In this document: in pieces, positions 11,039 to 23,183 of the stretch | Layout of the letters: each line of letters opens with the position of its first letter | How positions within the stretch are numbered: position 1 is the first letter of the stretch | Assembly (NCBI RefSeq): GCF_000499385.1 | Contig: NW_013654378.1 | Span: forward strand, 170,001 to 234,000 | Reading direction: 5' to 3' | DNA from: Eimeria necatrix | Taxonomy: Eukaryota; Apicomplexa; Conoidasida; Eucoccidiorida; Eimeriidae | DNA: 64,000 nt | Program-made: the position numbers and the translations under genes | Notes under the pieces: model-generated | Databases searched by the model: none | The model's input: only the letters and a program-made list of their open reading frames with translations | Told to the model about the DNA's origin: nothing

Positions 11039-12192
11039 ATGCTGTGCGTGGCCTGCGCTGGAGTCGGTGCTTGTGCAGATGGTGCCGCAGCTGCAGCAGG
11101 TCCCCGTGATAGCCTGCTGCTGCTGCTGCTGCAGCTGCTGCTGCTGTAGCTGCTGCTGCTGCAGCTGCTGCTGCTGCTTGAGGTGTACAGACACCGCGTG
11201 CTGCAGCTTCGGCCGCCGGCGCCTCTTGAGCGCCTCCATCCACCTGAAGCAAAACAACAGCAGCAGCAAAAGCAGCAGCAGCAAATGCAGCAGCAGCGGC
11301 AAGTGCAACAGCAGCAGCAGCAAGTGCAACAGCAGCAGAAGCAAGTGCAACAGCAGCAGCAGCAACAAGAAAGGACACTACAAAAGAAGAAACTAAAATG
11401 AAACGCAGAACAATAAACAAATAAAGATGCGGACGAAAAAAAAGAAAAATTGAAAACATGAATAAAAAGAAAAGTAAAAGACAATTAAAAGGAAAATCAT
11501 AATAGATAAGTAAAAGAGAAAAGATGAATAAAATGAAAAAGACAAAAATGAAAGCAATGAAAAGCAAAAACCAGAAAAAAGGAAAACAAAAAATAAATGA
11601 AATAACAAAACGAGCAAAAAATAAAATCAAAAAAAAAAAATAGAGGAAATGAATAAAATGGATAAAATGGAAAGAAAAAAGAGCAGCAAAAGGAAAAAGA
11701 CAAAAAGATGCGAAAAAAGCCAAAAAGAACAAAAAAGGAAATTAAGAAGAAACAAAAGAGGAATAAAAAAGAAATAAAAATCGAAAAAGGAATAAAAACG
11801 AATCAAAAAAGAACCAAAAAGGAATCAAAAAAGACCAAAAAAGAATCAAAAAAGATCAAAAAAGAATCAAAAAAGATCAAAAACAAAAAAAACTCACAAA
11901 GGCTTGTCTTCTGTTGCTGCAGCAAAAAGAAAACAATCTGCTGCTCCTTCCTGCTGCGCCCACGCGCAGTCGCCGTCGTCGTAAGCCACGAGGTACCGGG
12001 GCCCCTGGGGCCCCCTGCTGCAGCAGCTGCTGCTGCTGCTGCTGCTCGTGCTGCTGCTGCTGCTCGTGCTGCTGCTGCTGCTGCTGCTGCTGTCACAGAA
12101 GACAATCAGGCCTCCGTACCAAACGTCCATGTAAGGAGAGTACAGAGCCACGCGGCGGCCAATGGCTGCTGCGCCCTGCAGCAGCAACAGCA

Positions 12193-12224
<32 letters not shown>

Positions 12225-12535
12225 TGAAAGATGAGCTGCTAAATTCATTAATTCTATTTATTTCGTTTTTACTCTAGAGATCCAGCTGCCTCTGAGCCTG
12301 CCTCTCAAGCTGCTTGGATTTGCTGCTGCTGCTGGTGCTGCTGCTGCTTCCTCTGCTGCTGCCACTGCTGCTGCTGCTTCTGCTTCCTCTACTACTGCTA
12401 CTGCAACCGCTGCTGCTGCTTTTTCTGCCACTTCTACTTTTGCCCGTGTTGCTGCTGCAGCTGCTGTTGCTCTCTCTTCTACTGCTGCTGCCGCTGCTCC
12501 TGCTGCTGTCCCTGCTACTGCTACTGGCGCTGGTT

Positions 12536-12574
<39 letters not shown>

Positions 12575-13172
12575 CAGCCTTTCCCCTTACTCGTCTTATA
12601 GTTCCCCGCCACTCTGTTGGAGGCAGCACCCTCTCTGCAGCGGCAGCAGCAGCAGTCCAGCTGCTGCTGCTGGGGTGCAGCAGCCGCTGCAGCACTTCTG
12701 CCCCAGCGGCGCAAGCTTCCGCATGCGCAGCTGCGCTTCCTGCGCTGCTTGCTGCTGCTGCTGCTGCTGCTGCTGCCTCACGAAGAGCAGCAACAACAGA
12801 GTCTGTCCAGAAACCCAGTTGCTGTGCGGCGAGTTCCCGCGCAGCAGTAGCAGCAGCTGCAGCAGCAGCAGCAGAGAGCGTTCCTCTGTGCTGCAGCTGC
12901 GGGGTCTGTGCTGCAGCTGCAGCATCATAAGATGCCGGAACATGGGCAGCAGAAGCAGTAGCAGCACCGCAATTGCCGCTGCTGCTGCTGCTGCTGCTGC
13001 TGCCTCGAACTGCAGCCACGAAGCAGCACCAGCAAGGATAGCTGCAGCACTTTGCAGCAGCATGCAGCTCCAGCAGCAAACCTTCGCTGCTGAGGCCCCT
13101 CATGAGGGGCGACAGCAAAGGGCGGAGGCCCGCGAGCTCCATAACGTAGCTGCTGTCGTCATCCAGGGGCCA

Positions 13173-13226
<54 letters not shown>

Positions 13227-13823
13227 AGGTGCTGCTGTAGTGCAGGGAGCGCCTGAGGCTGCCTTTAGACGGTGAGACGCCGCTGTGTCTCCGTCTGGCC
13301 CCGCTGCAGCGGCACCGTCTCGGTGCTGCTGCTGCTGCTGCAGCTGCTGCAGCTGCTGCAGCGGCTGCCGCACAAGAAACAGCCGCAGCTGCTGAACAAG
13401 CGCCATTAATGCTGCTGCACCAACAAGGTAACTCCTTACGGCAGCTGGACAGGCAGCAACGGCGTCTCTTGCTGCACCTGCTGCCATTGCTGCTGCTGCT
13501 GCTGCTGCTGTTGCTGGCGGCCCTGTTTTGCACCAGCAGCTGCAGGGCACTTCACTTTGCTGCTGCTGCTGTGCCGCAAGACCAGCTGCTGCTGCTTCCG
13601 GATGCGGTGAGTTCAGCAAGGGCAGCAGCTCTCGAGTTGCTGCTGCTGCTTCTTCTGCTGCTGCTGCAGCGCCACCTGCAGAATCTGCTGCTGCTGCTGC
13701 TGAGGCCTCAGGGGAGCCCGAAACAAAAAAAGAAATATAATTTTTTCTGACTGTTTCATCATCAGTCGCATCGTCTAGAAATAACCCCTCAGCGACCCCG
13801 AAGTCGTCCTCGCCTCCCTCATA

Positions 13824-13870
<47 letters not shown>

Positions 13871-14179
13871 CCTGAGACGAGGTCACCGCCTTCTGAAGGG
13901 CGGAGAGGATAGGCAGCAGCAAGGCTCTTCCGCCGCTGCTGAATGTACAGCCTCTTGCTATGCTCGCGCTCAGAGACAGCGCCCACAAGCATTCGTGACT
14001 GCAGCACAGCAGCAGCAGCAGCAGCAGCAGCGTCAGCAGCAGCAGCAGCAACAGCAGCAATAACTTGTGCTGCCGGGTGGCCATCTTCCGATGGGCACCC
14101 AAATCACGAGCTACTGACTGCGTGGCAAACCTAGAGCTGCTGCTGCTGCTGCTGCTGCTGCGATTTCTGCTGCTCGGCG

Positions 14180-14210
<31 letters not shown>

Positions 14211-15630
14211 ATTGCTGCTCAGGCGCTTACGAGCTCTAGGAAGGAGCGAAGCCGTAGCAGCAGGCGAACGCTGTAGGATATTTGATTGCGCGTTTGAGAG
14301 TGCTGCGGCAGCAAACGACAGCAGCAGCAGCAGCAGCAGCACATTGAACATGCACCCCCAAACCCTAAACCCTAGAGCCTAAACCCAGAACCCCAAACCC
14401 TAAACCCTTGATGCCACTAGAGAGAGAATAGCAGAAGGCAAGAAGGGCAGCAGCACACACCACTCAGTCGGCCAGAGCTGCCCCAGGTGTCTGTACACCC
14501 CAGCAGCTGCCTGTACACCCCAACAACTGCCTGTACACCCCAGCAGCTGCCTGTACACCCCAGAAGCTGCCTGTACACCCCAGCAGCTGCCTGTACACCC
14601 CACAGCTGCCTGTACACCCCAGCAGCTGCCTGTACACCCCAGCAGCTGCCTGTACACCCCAGTCTGTACACCGCAGCAGGTGTCTGTACAGCGCAGCAGG
14701 TGTCTGTACAGCGCAGCAGGTGTCTGTACACCCCGCGTCGGCGCACCTGGAGGCAAAAGGCGGTGGCAGTAAAAGAAGCAGCAGAAGAGTTTTCTGCCAT
14801 TTCCATGAAGCAGCCGCGCAGCTGCGCGCACAGCGCGTGGAAAGCAGCAGCGCAGCCGGGGCTGCAGCAAGACAGCAGCAGCCCGGAGGCGAGGCCGCAG
14901 ACGCTGCAGGCCGCGCGGCTGCGGCTGCTGCCCGCGTCCGCGGGCTGCTGCTGCTGCTGCTGCTGCTGCGGCTGCGGGCTGGCGCCTGCTGCAGCAGCCG
15001 CTGCTGGCGCCTCCGCGCCGCTCGATACAACCGACGCAGCGGGGGACTGCTGCGGCTGCTGCTGCTGCTCCTGCTGCTCCTGCTGCCTCACAGCATCCGT
15101 CTTTTCCACGCCACCGCCGCTGCTGCTGCTGCTGCTGCTGCTGCACGGCGTCTGCTGCAGCTGGCTCTGCAGCGCAAGGTCAACCCCCACAACTGGCGAG
15201 AGGCTGTCTGTCTCTGCTGCTTCCACTCCCGGAGTCCAGAGAGCGCACAGCATGTGAACGAACTGCAGCGGCTCCTCTTTGCTGTTCCTGACAGCAGCAG
15301 CAACAGCAGCAGCAACAGCAGCAGCAGGCGCTGCCGCCACCGTCTCCGGCGTGTAGCCAGAAGCAGCAGGCAGCGCCAGCTTCAGGGCGCCGCCGCGGCG
15401 AGGGCAAATCATGCAGCACACCTGCAGCAAACAGCAGCAGCAAACAGAGAAAGCAGCAGCAGCTGCAGTTCTAGAGAGGAAGAAAGGGTAGCTGTTGCTG
15501 CTGCTGCAACAGCAGCGGCAGCAGCAGCAGCAGCAAACGACCTATTTCTGTGGAAGCTGCAGTCTCACCTCGTCCCTGTTGGGCGCGTAGCGACAAGGCT
15601 CGCAGAGGAACGGCACCGGCACATACGCCG

Positions 15631-15661
<31 letters not shown>

Positions 15662-17741
15662 ATCTTCTGCTGCAGCCCCGCCTACTTCAGAATGAGGCCG
15701 CTTCGAGCCTCTCTGGATCCCCGCAGGTGTCGCCGCTGTGTTGCTGCTGCTGCTGCATGTGCTGCCGCTGCAGTTGCTGCTGCTGTCTCGGCCGTCGGGC
15801 GAGGCGACCGCCGTCCTGCTGCTGCTGCTGCTGCTGCTGGTGTCTTGTGTGCTTGCTGTCTGTTTCTGCCTTTTCGCAGACGCTCCTTGCGCGTCCTGCC
15901 GCTGCCGCTGCTGCTGCCGCTGCTGCTGCTGCTGCTGCTGCTGCAGATCGGGACGCAGCGCAGCAGGCAAGCATTCCAAGGGCACCCCGTAGCACATGCG
16001 GTGTACAGACACCCCACACTTCGCGCAGTAGAAAAACGGGTTGCTGCTGCTGGCTGTAACTTTTGGCAGCAAACAAACAGCGCAGCAATGGTCTTGATAA
16101 AAGTCCACTTCATCAAGCAAGGCCTTCTCCGCCGCGTCCTCTGCTGCTGCTGCTGCTGCGGGGCTTTCCCCGGCCTTTGTCAGCCCCGGGCCGCCGGCAG
16201 CAGCGCCAGCTGCTGCTGCTCCTGCTGCTGCTGTTGCTGCTGTGCCGTTCATGCTGCCTGCAGCAGGTGAAGAAAGGACTCGGCCGGCCGAGAGGCTGTT
16301 GGGTCCCGGCCCCGCAACTGCAGGGGTCTGCGCAGCGCTGTTGCTGCCCGCTGCATGCGGCGTTGCTGCTGCTGCTGCCGCTGCTGCTGCTGCTGCTGCT
16401 GCAGAGCGCCGAGTGGAGGCAGCAACAGCAGAGCCCCCGGTGCCTGCGGGCGACGCGGCAGTGGCAGCCAGCTGCGCCTTAGTGGGGGTGCTTGCAGCTG
16501 CGCCGCTGTTGACGGGAGAGCTTGTTGCTGCTGCTGCTGCTGCCGTGCTGCGGCGCGCAGCAGCAGCAGCAGCAGGCAGCGCGCGCTTCAGGAAAAAGGC
16601 CCCCTTCCTCTCACTCAGTGCATGCAGTTCTGGGAAATGGTCTCGAGTCACGTAGCGGCGGGCGCGCAGGACAGCCTGAAGGGCGCAGCTGCGCCTGCAG
16701 CCGCAGCAAACAGCAGCAAGCAGCAGCAAGCAGCAGCACACAGCAGCAGACAGCAGCAAACAGCAGGCACAGCCACTATGCCGCAAGCCGCCAAGCCTCC
16801 ACCCCAGCCCACCTTGGGGCTTTCTTCTAATCTCTCCATGAGAAGCCCCTTAAAGCCCCTTATGTCCCCCTTAGGGGTCCCCTGGGGCCCCCTGGGCCCC
16901 CTGAGACTTCCTGGGGCGCCCTGAGGCCCCTTGGGGCCCCCGCGAGTCCCCGTGGGGCCCTCCTTTGTCCCCCTGGGCACCCCCCTGAGCTCCCCTAGGG
17001 ACCCCTGAGCCCCCCAGGGGCCCCCCTGGGGCCCCCCAGGGGCCCCCTGGGGCCCCCCAGGGGCCCCCTGGGGCCCCCCAGGGGCCTCCTGGGGCCCCCC
17101 AGGGGCCCACTGGGGCCCCCCGGGGGCCCCCCGGGGCCCTCTGGGGCTCGCTGGGGCCGCCGTCGCGTGGAGAGAGGCTGTCGGGTTACTGACCTGACTC
17201 CGGGGGCCTCCGGGGTGTGTCGGAAGCAAAAGACAGTGACTTTGAGTCTGGGGAAGCAGTGGTCGAGGGCCCCGCGGACTGCGAGGAAAAGGCCGGGGAG
17301 CGGCGCAGCAGCGCAGTGGAGGCCGGCGAGCCAGGCGCACATGGGGTGGAAGGTGTCTGTACACCCCAAGTGGCAGCAGCGGACGCAGGCGCCCCCCGAG
17401 ACCCCACACAGCGAGCAAGCAGCAGCAAAACGCCACGCAGCAACTCCCGCCAAGTCCCAAGGCTCCAGCCGCTGCAGCTCCGCGCAAATCGCCTCCGGCA
17501 TCAAAAACAAGCAGCAAAATATGTGCACCCAGCCTCCGCTCGTGCTCGGCTTCAGCGCCCCGCCCCCGCGGCAGCAAATCTGAGCAGCAGCAGCAGCAGC
17601 AGCAACTTCATCATCAGCAGCAGCAGCAGCAGAATCAGCAGCAGCAGCAGCAGAATCAGCAGCAGCAGCAGAATCAGAACATCCCCACCCCCACCCCCAC
17701 CAGCAGCAGCACCACCACCACCATGAGCACCATCAGCAGCA

Positions 17742-17795
<54 letters not shown>

Positions 17796-18067
17796 TTGCT
17801 GACGAGGCACTTGGGGTGCATGGGCTTGAAGACGGCCATCCACTGGGTGCCGAGGGCCCTCTTGTCGACTTCGCAGCGGCGGCAAATCCAGTCTTCGGGC
17901 TCGAGGGCTTCGCCGAGGCGGCCAACGCCGTAGCAGTTTTTGTGGCAGCAAAAGAGGCAGCGGACGCAGGAGAGCAGCGGGTTGAGAGCGGAGCCTTCGC
18001 TGCCCCAGCAGACGCAGCAGCAGACGAACTCGTAGCCCACGCCCAGCGCGCCCCCGCACAGCAGAAA

Positions 18068-18102
<35 letters not shown>

Positions 18103-18285
18103 GGGCGGGCGGGGTGGGCGGCGAAGCCGCAGCGCTCACTGACGCCACGCTGCTGCTGCTGCTGCTGCTGCGGCGCGACGCGGACGCAGACGCAGAGGCG
18201 GCCCCGGAGGACGGCACCGGGGAAGCAGCGCGCGACTCGCCACGCGGGGGAGCTGCTGCTGCTGCTGCTGCGGGGGTCGAGGTCT

Positions 18286-18323
<38 letters not shown>

Positions 18324-18888
18324 GCGGCGCGAGACGAACTTCGCTGCCGCTCGGACGCCGCGGACGAGCTGCGCATACACCCCAAGTCCAGCAGCCGGAA
18401 TAGCGCACCACAGCAGCAGCAGCAGAAAGACAACAGAGACAACAGCAGCAGCAGCAAGGGCTTACGTCGGGGCTGCTGCTGCTGCTGCAGGCGAATCTAG
18501 GCCACGCGGCGCATCTACGCCTCGCAGCAAACCTCTCAACGGGGGCCTGGGAGCGACTGCTGCATTTTCTTTGGGAAGGATGCCTTCCTGCTGCTCGTAC
18601 AGCTTCAGTGCTGCTGCTGCTGCGCTGCCAGAGTCTGCAGCAGCAGCAGCAGCTGCTGCCGCCGCTGCTTCCTCTGCCGCCTCCGCGAGATCGCTCACAG
18701 GAGGGCCCTCCTCCGGCGCAGGCTCTGGCTGCTGATTGAAAAGCTGCCGCTGCTGCTGCAGCTGCTGCTCGGGGCTGCCCCCTTGGCTTTTTCCAGCTGC
18801 TTCTGCAAACTGCTGCGCGACGGCTTCCAGCGCTGCAGCCGTGTCTTTGTCTTTGCTGCCGTCGCTGCTGCTGCCGCTGCTGTTGCCA

Positions 18889-18922
<34 letters not shown>

Positions 18923-20602
18923 GCTTTGCCTGGGCCTCGGTGGCCCCCGCAGCCTGAGCTTCCGTCCTGGCTTCCCCGTGCTGCGCGCTGCCTTGCGGGC
19001 TGCCTTGTGTGTCCCCCGGTCGCTGCTGCTGCGGTTGCTGCTGCTGCTGCTGCTGCTGCTGTTGCTGCTGCTGTTGCTGCTGCTGTTGCTGCTGCTGCTG
19101 CCTCGCCGCGGGTGACCCCGCGGGCGCCGCTGCTGGCGCTGCAGCAGCAGCAGCAGCAGCAGCAGCAGGCAAGAAGGGCGGGAGCGGCAGGTCCCGCAGC
19201 CCCGCGCAAACCGCGCGACGCAAATGGCCCCAACGCTCCATGTCTGCGTAGCGCAGCAGCAAAGTTTCCATGACATCTGCGCGCTCGGAGAGCCGCAGCG
19301 CCGTTTGGTTTTCTTCTAAAATGTTCTTCAGCAACGAAGTCTTGTATTGGTTCAGGTCCCGCGCCAGCACGCGGCCCACCTGCAGCAGCAGCAGCAGCAG
19401 CAGCGGCAGAACGCTCATGCAGCAGCAGCAGCAGCAGCAGCAGCGGCAAACTGCAGCAGCCCACGCGAGGAGCGGCAGCCGCAGCTTCCGCCTTGCCGAC
19501 TGGTTTCTGGCCGTGCTGCCATTTGCAGCTGTTCTCAGTGCCTCTTCACAGATTTGTATTCATTATTTAGCACTTTTAAATAAATGAAGTACATTTAAAA
19601 ACAAATAAAATACATTTAAATGCATTCCAATCAACTTAAATGCACCCAAGTCCACGGGGCAGCAACAGACGCCGCAGCAGCAGCGCACAGAGCGGCCACG
19701 GCGCCGCCTGCTGCAGCAGCAATGAGGTGTACGTACACCCCAAACCTCTCACCTGCAGAAACTGCATGCACTGGGACCCCACAAAGTCTCCAGTTTCTTT
19801 ATTGTCTCCGGGGGTGCCCCAATACCACCGGTGGCCCGCCACCTCAACAAGAGAAGCCGCGCCTGCGCTGCTGCTGCTGCTGCTGCCGCTGCTGCTGCTG
19901 CTGGCAGCAGCGCCAGCAGCTGCAGCTGCGGGGGCTTCTGGAGGCCCGCTGGGGGAGGAGCTGCAGCCTGCCGTTCCAGCGGTGGCCCCAGCTTCGTCCT
20001 TGCTGCTGCTGCTGCCCGTGGCACCGCCATCTGCAGACTCCTGCTGCTGCTGCTGCTTCTGCTCCTGCTGCTGCTTCTGTTCTTGCTGCTGCTTCTCGTC
20101 CTGCTGCCTCAAAGGAGCTTCTGCGCCGTCGACCTCCATCTGGGCACTTCGGGTCTCCTCTCCTGAGGAAGGTTCTACCTCGCTGCCTGTCGGCGTTGAC
20201 TTTGTTGCTGCTGCTGCTGTTGCATCAGCAGCTGCTGCTGCTGCAGCAGGCGAAGCGGCAGGGGAGCAAACCTTTTTGTGGGTCTCTTGCCCCACCACCT
20301 CCGCCGCATTGGCCGCGTCTTTCTGTTGCTGCTGCTGCTGTTGCTGCTTCTGCTGTTGCTGCTGCTGCAGCTGTTCTTGCTGCTGCTGCAGTTGTTGCTG
20401 CTGCTGCTGCAGCTGCTGCTCCAACAGAGCCCTGAGATTAGGAGCTGTCCCGTCTGCTGGCAGCTGCAGACGCTGCAAGTGGCGGCGGCAAAAAGCCAGC
20501 TGGTAACTTGTGAGGATTTTGAAGGCCCTTACAGAGAGCTGCGAAGCAAGGGCCTCATATTTGCTGCTGCTGCTGTCGCGATCAGCTGCTGCGGGATCCT
20601 GG

Positions 20603-20637
<35 letters not shown>

Positions 20638-20733
20638 TCCCTCGCCCTTCTGCTGCGCGAGCGCTGGCGCAACGACTTTGCGCAAGTACTCCCTGATGGC
20701 TGCGTCGTCCAAAACGAAGCTCCCGCTGCCGCC

Positions 20734-20770
<37 letters not shown>

Positions 20771-20924
20771 ATGGCGTCTCTGCCGCTGCTGCACAGCGAG
20801 TCCAGCAGCTGCGCAGAGTGAGAAGCTCCTTGTTGATTCTCTACAAATTCGAAGCAGCACCAAGCAGCCACAGAGCCGAAGTCGATTAGCGCCGTCACGG
20901 GCATGTCCACATCCACAGCCTCCG

Positions 20925-20975
<51 letters not shown>

Positions 20976-21270
20976 CTTGTTTCCTGGCCCTGGCTTTCTC
21001 GCGAGCCTCGCGGATGACCTGCGCGTGCAGGTCCAGCAGCTGCTGCAGCGCGTCGAGGTCCTCCTGCGCCGGCAGCAGCAAATCTGCTGCAGCAGGGGCG
21101 CAGGCTGGCTGCAGCAAAGTTGCTTCTATTGCTTTTGCTTCCTGCAGCGCCTGCTGCCGCTCAGGCCCCTCCTTGAAGGCCCTGGAGACATCAGCAGCAA
21201 AAGGCCCCACGGGGATCCGCCGGAAGAGGCCGTCGAAGCGGCTCCACTGCAGGCGGCTGCCGCGGCTCGA

Positions 21271-21315
<45 letters not shown>

Positions 21316-22671
21316 GGGCGACTTCTTCACCGTGCTGCTGCAGGGGCCCTTCAGCATGTCCCGGTCGCCACCCGAAGGCCCCGAGCCCCCGCCGCCCCCA
21401 CTCGTAACGCTGAGGTTATCTGCAGCAGCAGCAGCAGCAGCTGTTGCTGCTGCTTCTCCTGCTGCGCCGTCTGGCGAAATGCGTGAGAAGGACTTGCTGC
21501 CTCTCTGCTGCGGGCCTGCTGCTGCTGCTGCTGACTGCCGGCCGCGAGCCCGCAGGCCCCGCGTAGCGCCGCCCTTTCCTCCCGTTGCTGCAACTTCTGC
21601 TGCTGCCGGGGTTGCTGCTGGAGTGCCCGCTGCTGCAGCTCTTCCAAGCATTCCTGCTGCTGCTGCAGTTCCCGCTGTGGCCGCCGGAGCGCCTGGAGGT
21701 GCCGGAACTGCTGCAGGGCCCCCTGCTGCTGCTGCTGCGGCTGCTGCTGCTGCCACTGCCGCTGCTCCTGCCTGCGGAGGCAGCGTAGGCAGCAGCGGCG
21801 ATCCTGCAGGGCTCATAATAAGCGAAGCAGCTGCAGGCGCTGCTGCTGCTGCTGCTGCTGCGTACAGAGGCCCAGCAGCAAACGGCCGAGCAGCAGCAGC
21901 AGGGCCTGAGCCAGGCCCTACTGGCGTCCCAAGTCGCATGGCCTGCTGCTGCTGCTGATGCAGCTGCTGCAGCTGCTGCTGCGACTGAGCAAACACCCGC
22001 TGCTGCTGTTCCCCCGCTGCTGCTGCTGCATCAGGCGCAACTGGCCCGGAGACAGGCTGCGGGGCCACGCTGGCAGAACCTCCATAGGGAAAAGGGGCTG
22101 CTGCTGTCAATGCTGCTGCACTCTCAGCAGCAGCAGCAGCAGCAGCAGCAGCGCCGCTCCCGGCGGCAGCTGAGGAGTCCCCTGCGTCCGCAGCAACGGG
22201 TGCAGTGCCATCTGCTGTAGGTGGAAGGGAGTCCTGCTGCTGTTGTTTCTGCTGCAAGTAATGCTGCTGCAGCAGCTGCTGCTGCTGCTGAAGGAGTTGC
22301 TGCTGCAGCAAGTGTTGCTGCAGCAAGTGTTGTTGCAAGTATTGTTTCTGCAAGAACTGCTGCTGGAGATACTGCTGATGTACGTAGAGCTGCTGCTGCG
22401 GAGTCAGGGCAAGCTTCTGCTGCTGCTGCTGCTGCCCCGACAAGTCGCGCGCAGCGGAGAGAATCTGCTGCGGGGTGTTTGGCAGCGCTTGCTGCAGCTG
22501 CTGCTGCCTCTGCCGCTCAGCTGCTGCATCCTGCTGCAGCTGCAGCTGCTGCTGCAGCAGCCGCTGCGCAGAATCGTCAGCAGGCGCGTTGGGTGCTGCA
22601 GCTGGTGCTGCTGCGGCGACCGGCGGCGCCCCTGCTGCGGGCGGCCCCGCGGCGGCCGCTGCTGCTGCAGC

Positions 22672-22712
<41 letters not shown>

Positions 22713-23140
22713 CCTCCTGCTGTGGCTGCTTCTTCAGCGCCAAGCGCGCCTGGCTGACAGCCTCGCTGCTGCTGTGCTGCAGACAGAAAACAGCCCGCCA
22801 AGCTGTGTCAGTGCCCTGGCCCTCGAGGGGCCCCGCCCAGACAGTGCAGCAGCAGCAGCAGCAGCCTGCTGCTTTGGCACAGGTGACATGCATGCGGCTG
22901 CTGCAGCCGGGGAAGGCGCAGGCGACTGGGAAGCCGCCCTTGCCGCAGAAGCAGCAGCTCCAGCCCATTGCTGCAGCAACTGACACAGAAGCAGCAACTG
23001 CAGCAGGAGAGTCCAGCTGCAGCTGCTGCCGAAAATGGGGGCCCCCAGAAGCAAACAGCACGCAGCAGCTGTGCACCCACAGCCGCTCCTCCCCCACGCG
23101 CATGGCCCCGCCGCCCCGCAGGCACAGCCGGCACACCTCA

Positions 23141-23183
<43 letters not shown>

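Noticed and set aside
10849..11732. Minus-strand Phe/Cys/Ala-rich frames around 11 kb
   Set aside because: Most of the length is the homopyrimidine intron; only the 11243-10961 part is kept as a phase-consistent exon.
14480..14735. CRISPR-like array
   Set aside because: Units are contiguous, degenerate and without unique spacers; the context is a eukaryotic intron.
14720..16270. Plus-strand open frame of 516 codons across the PHD gene
   Set aside because: It is antisense to zinc-finger exons and consists of Ala/Leu/Arg/Cys readings of CTG tracts; no domain or splice logic supports it.
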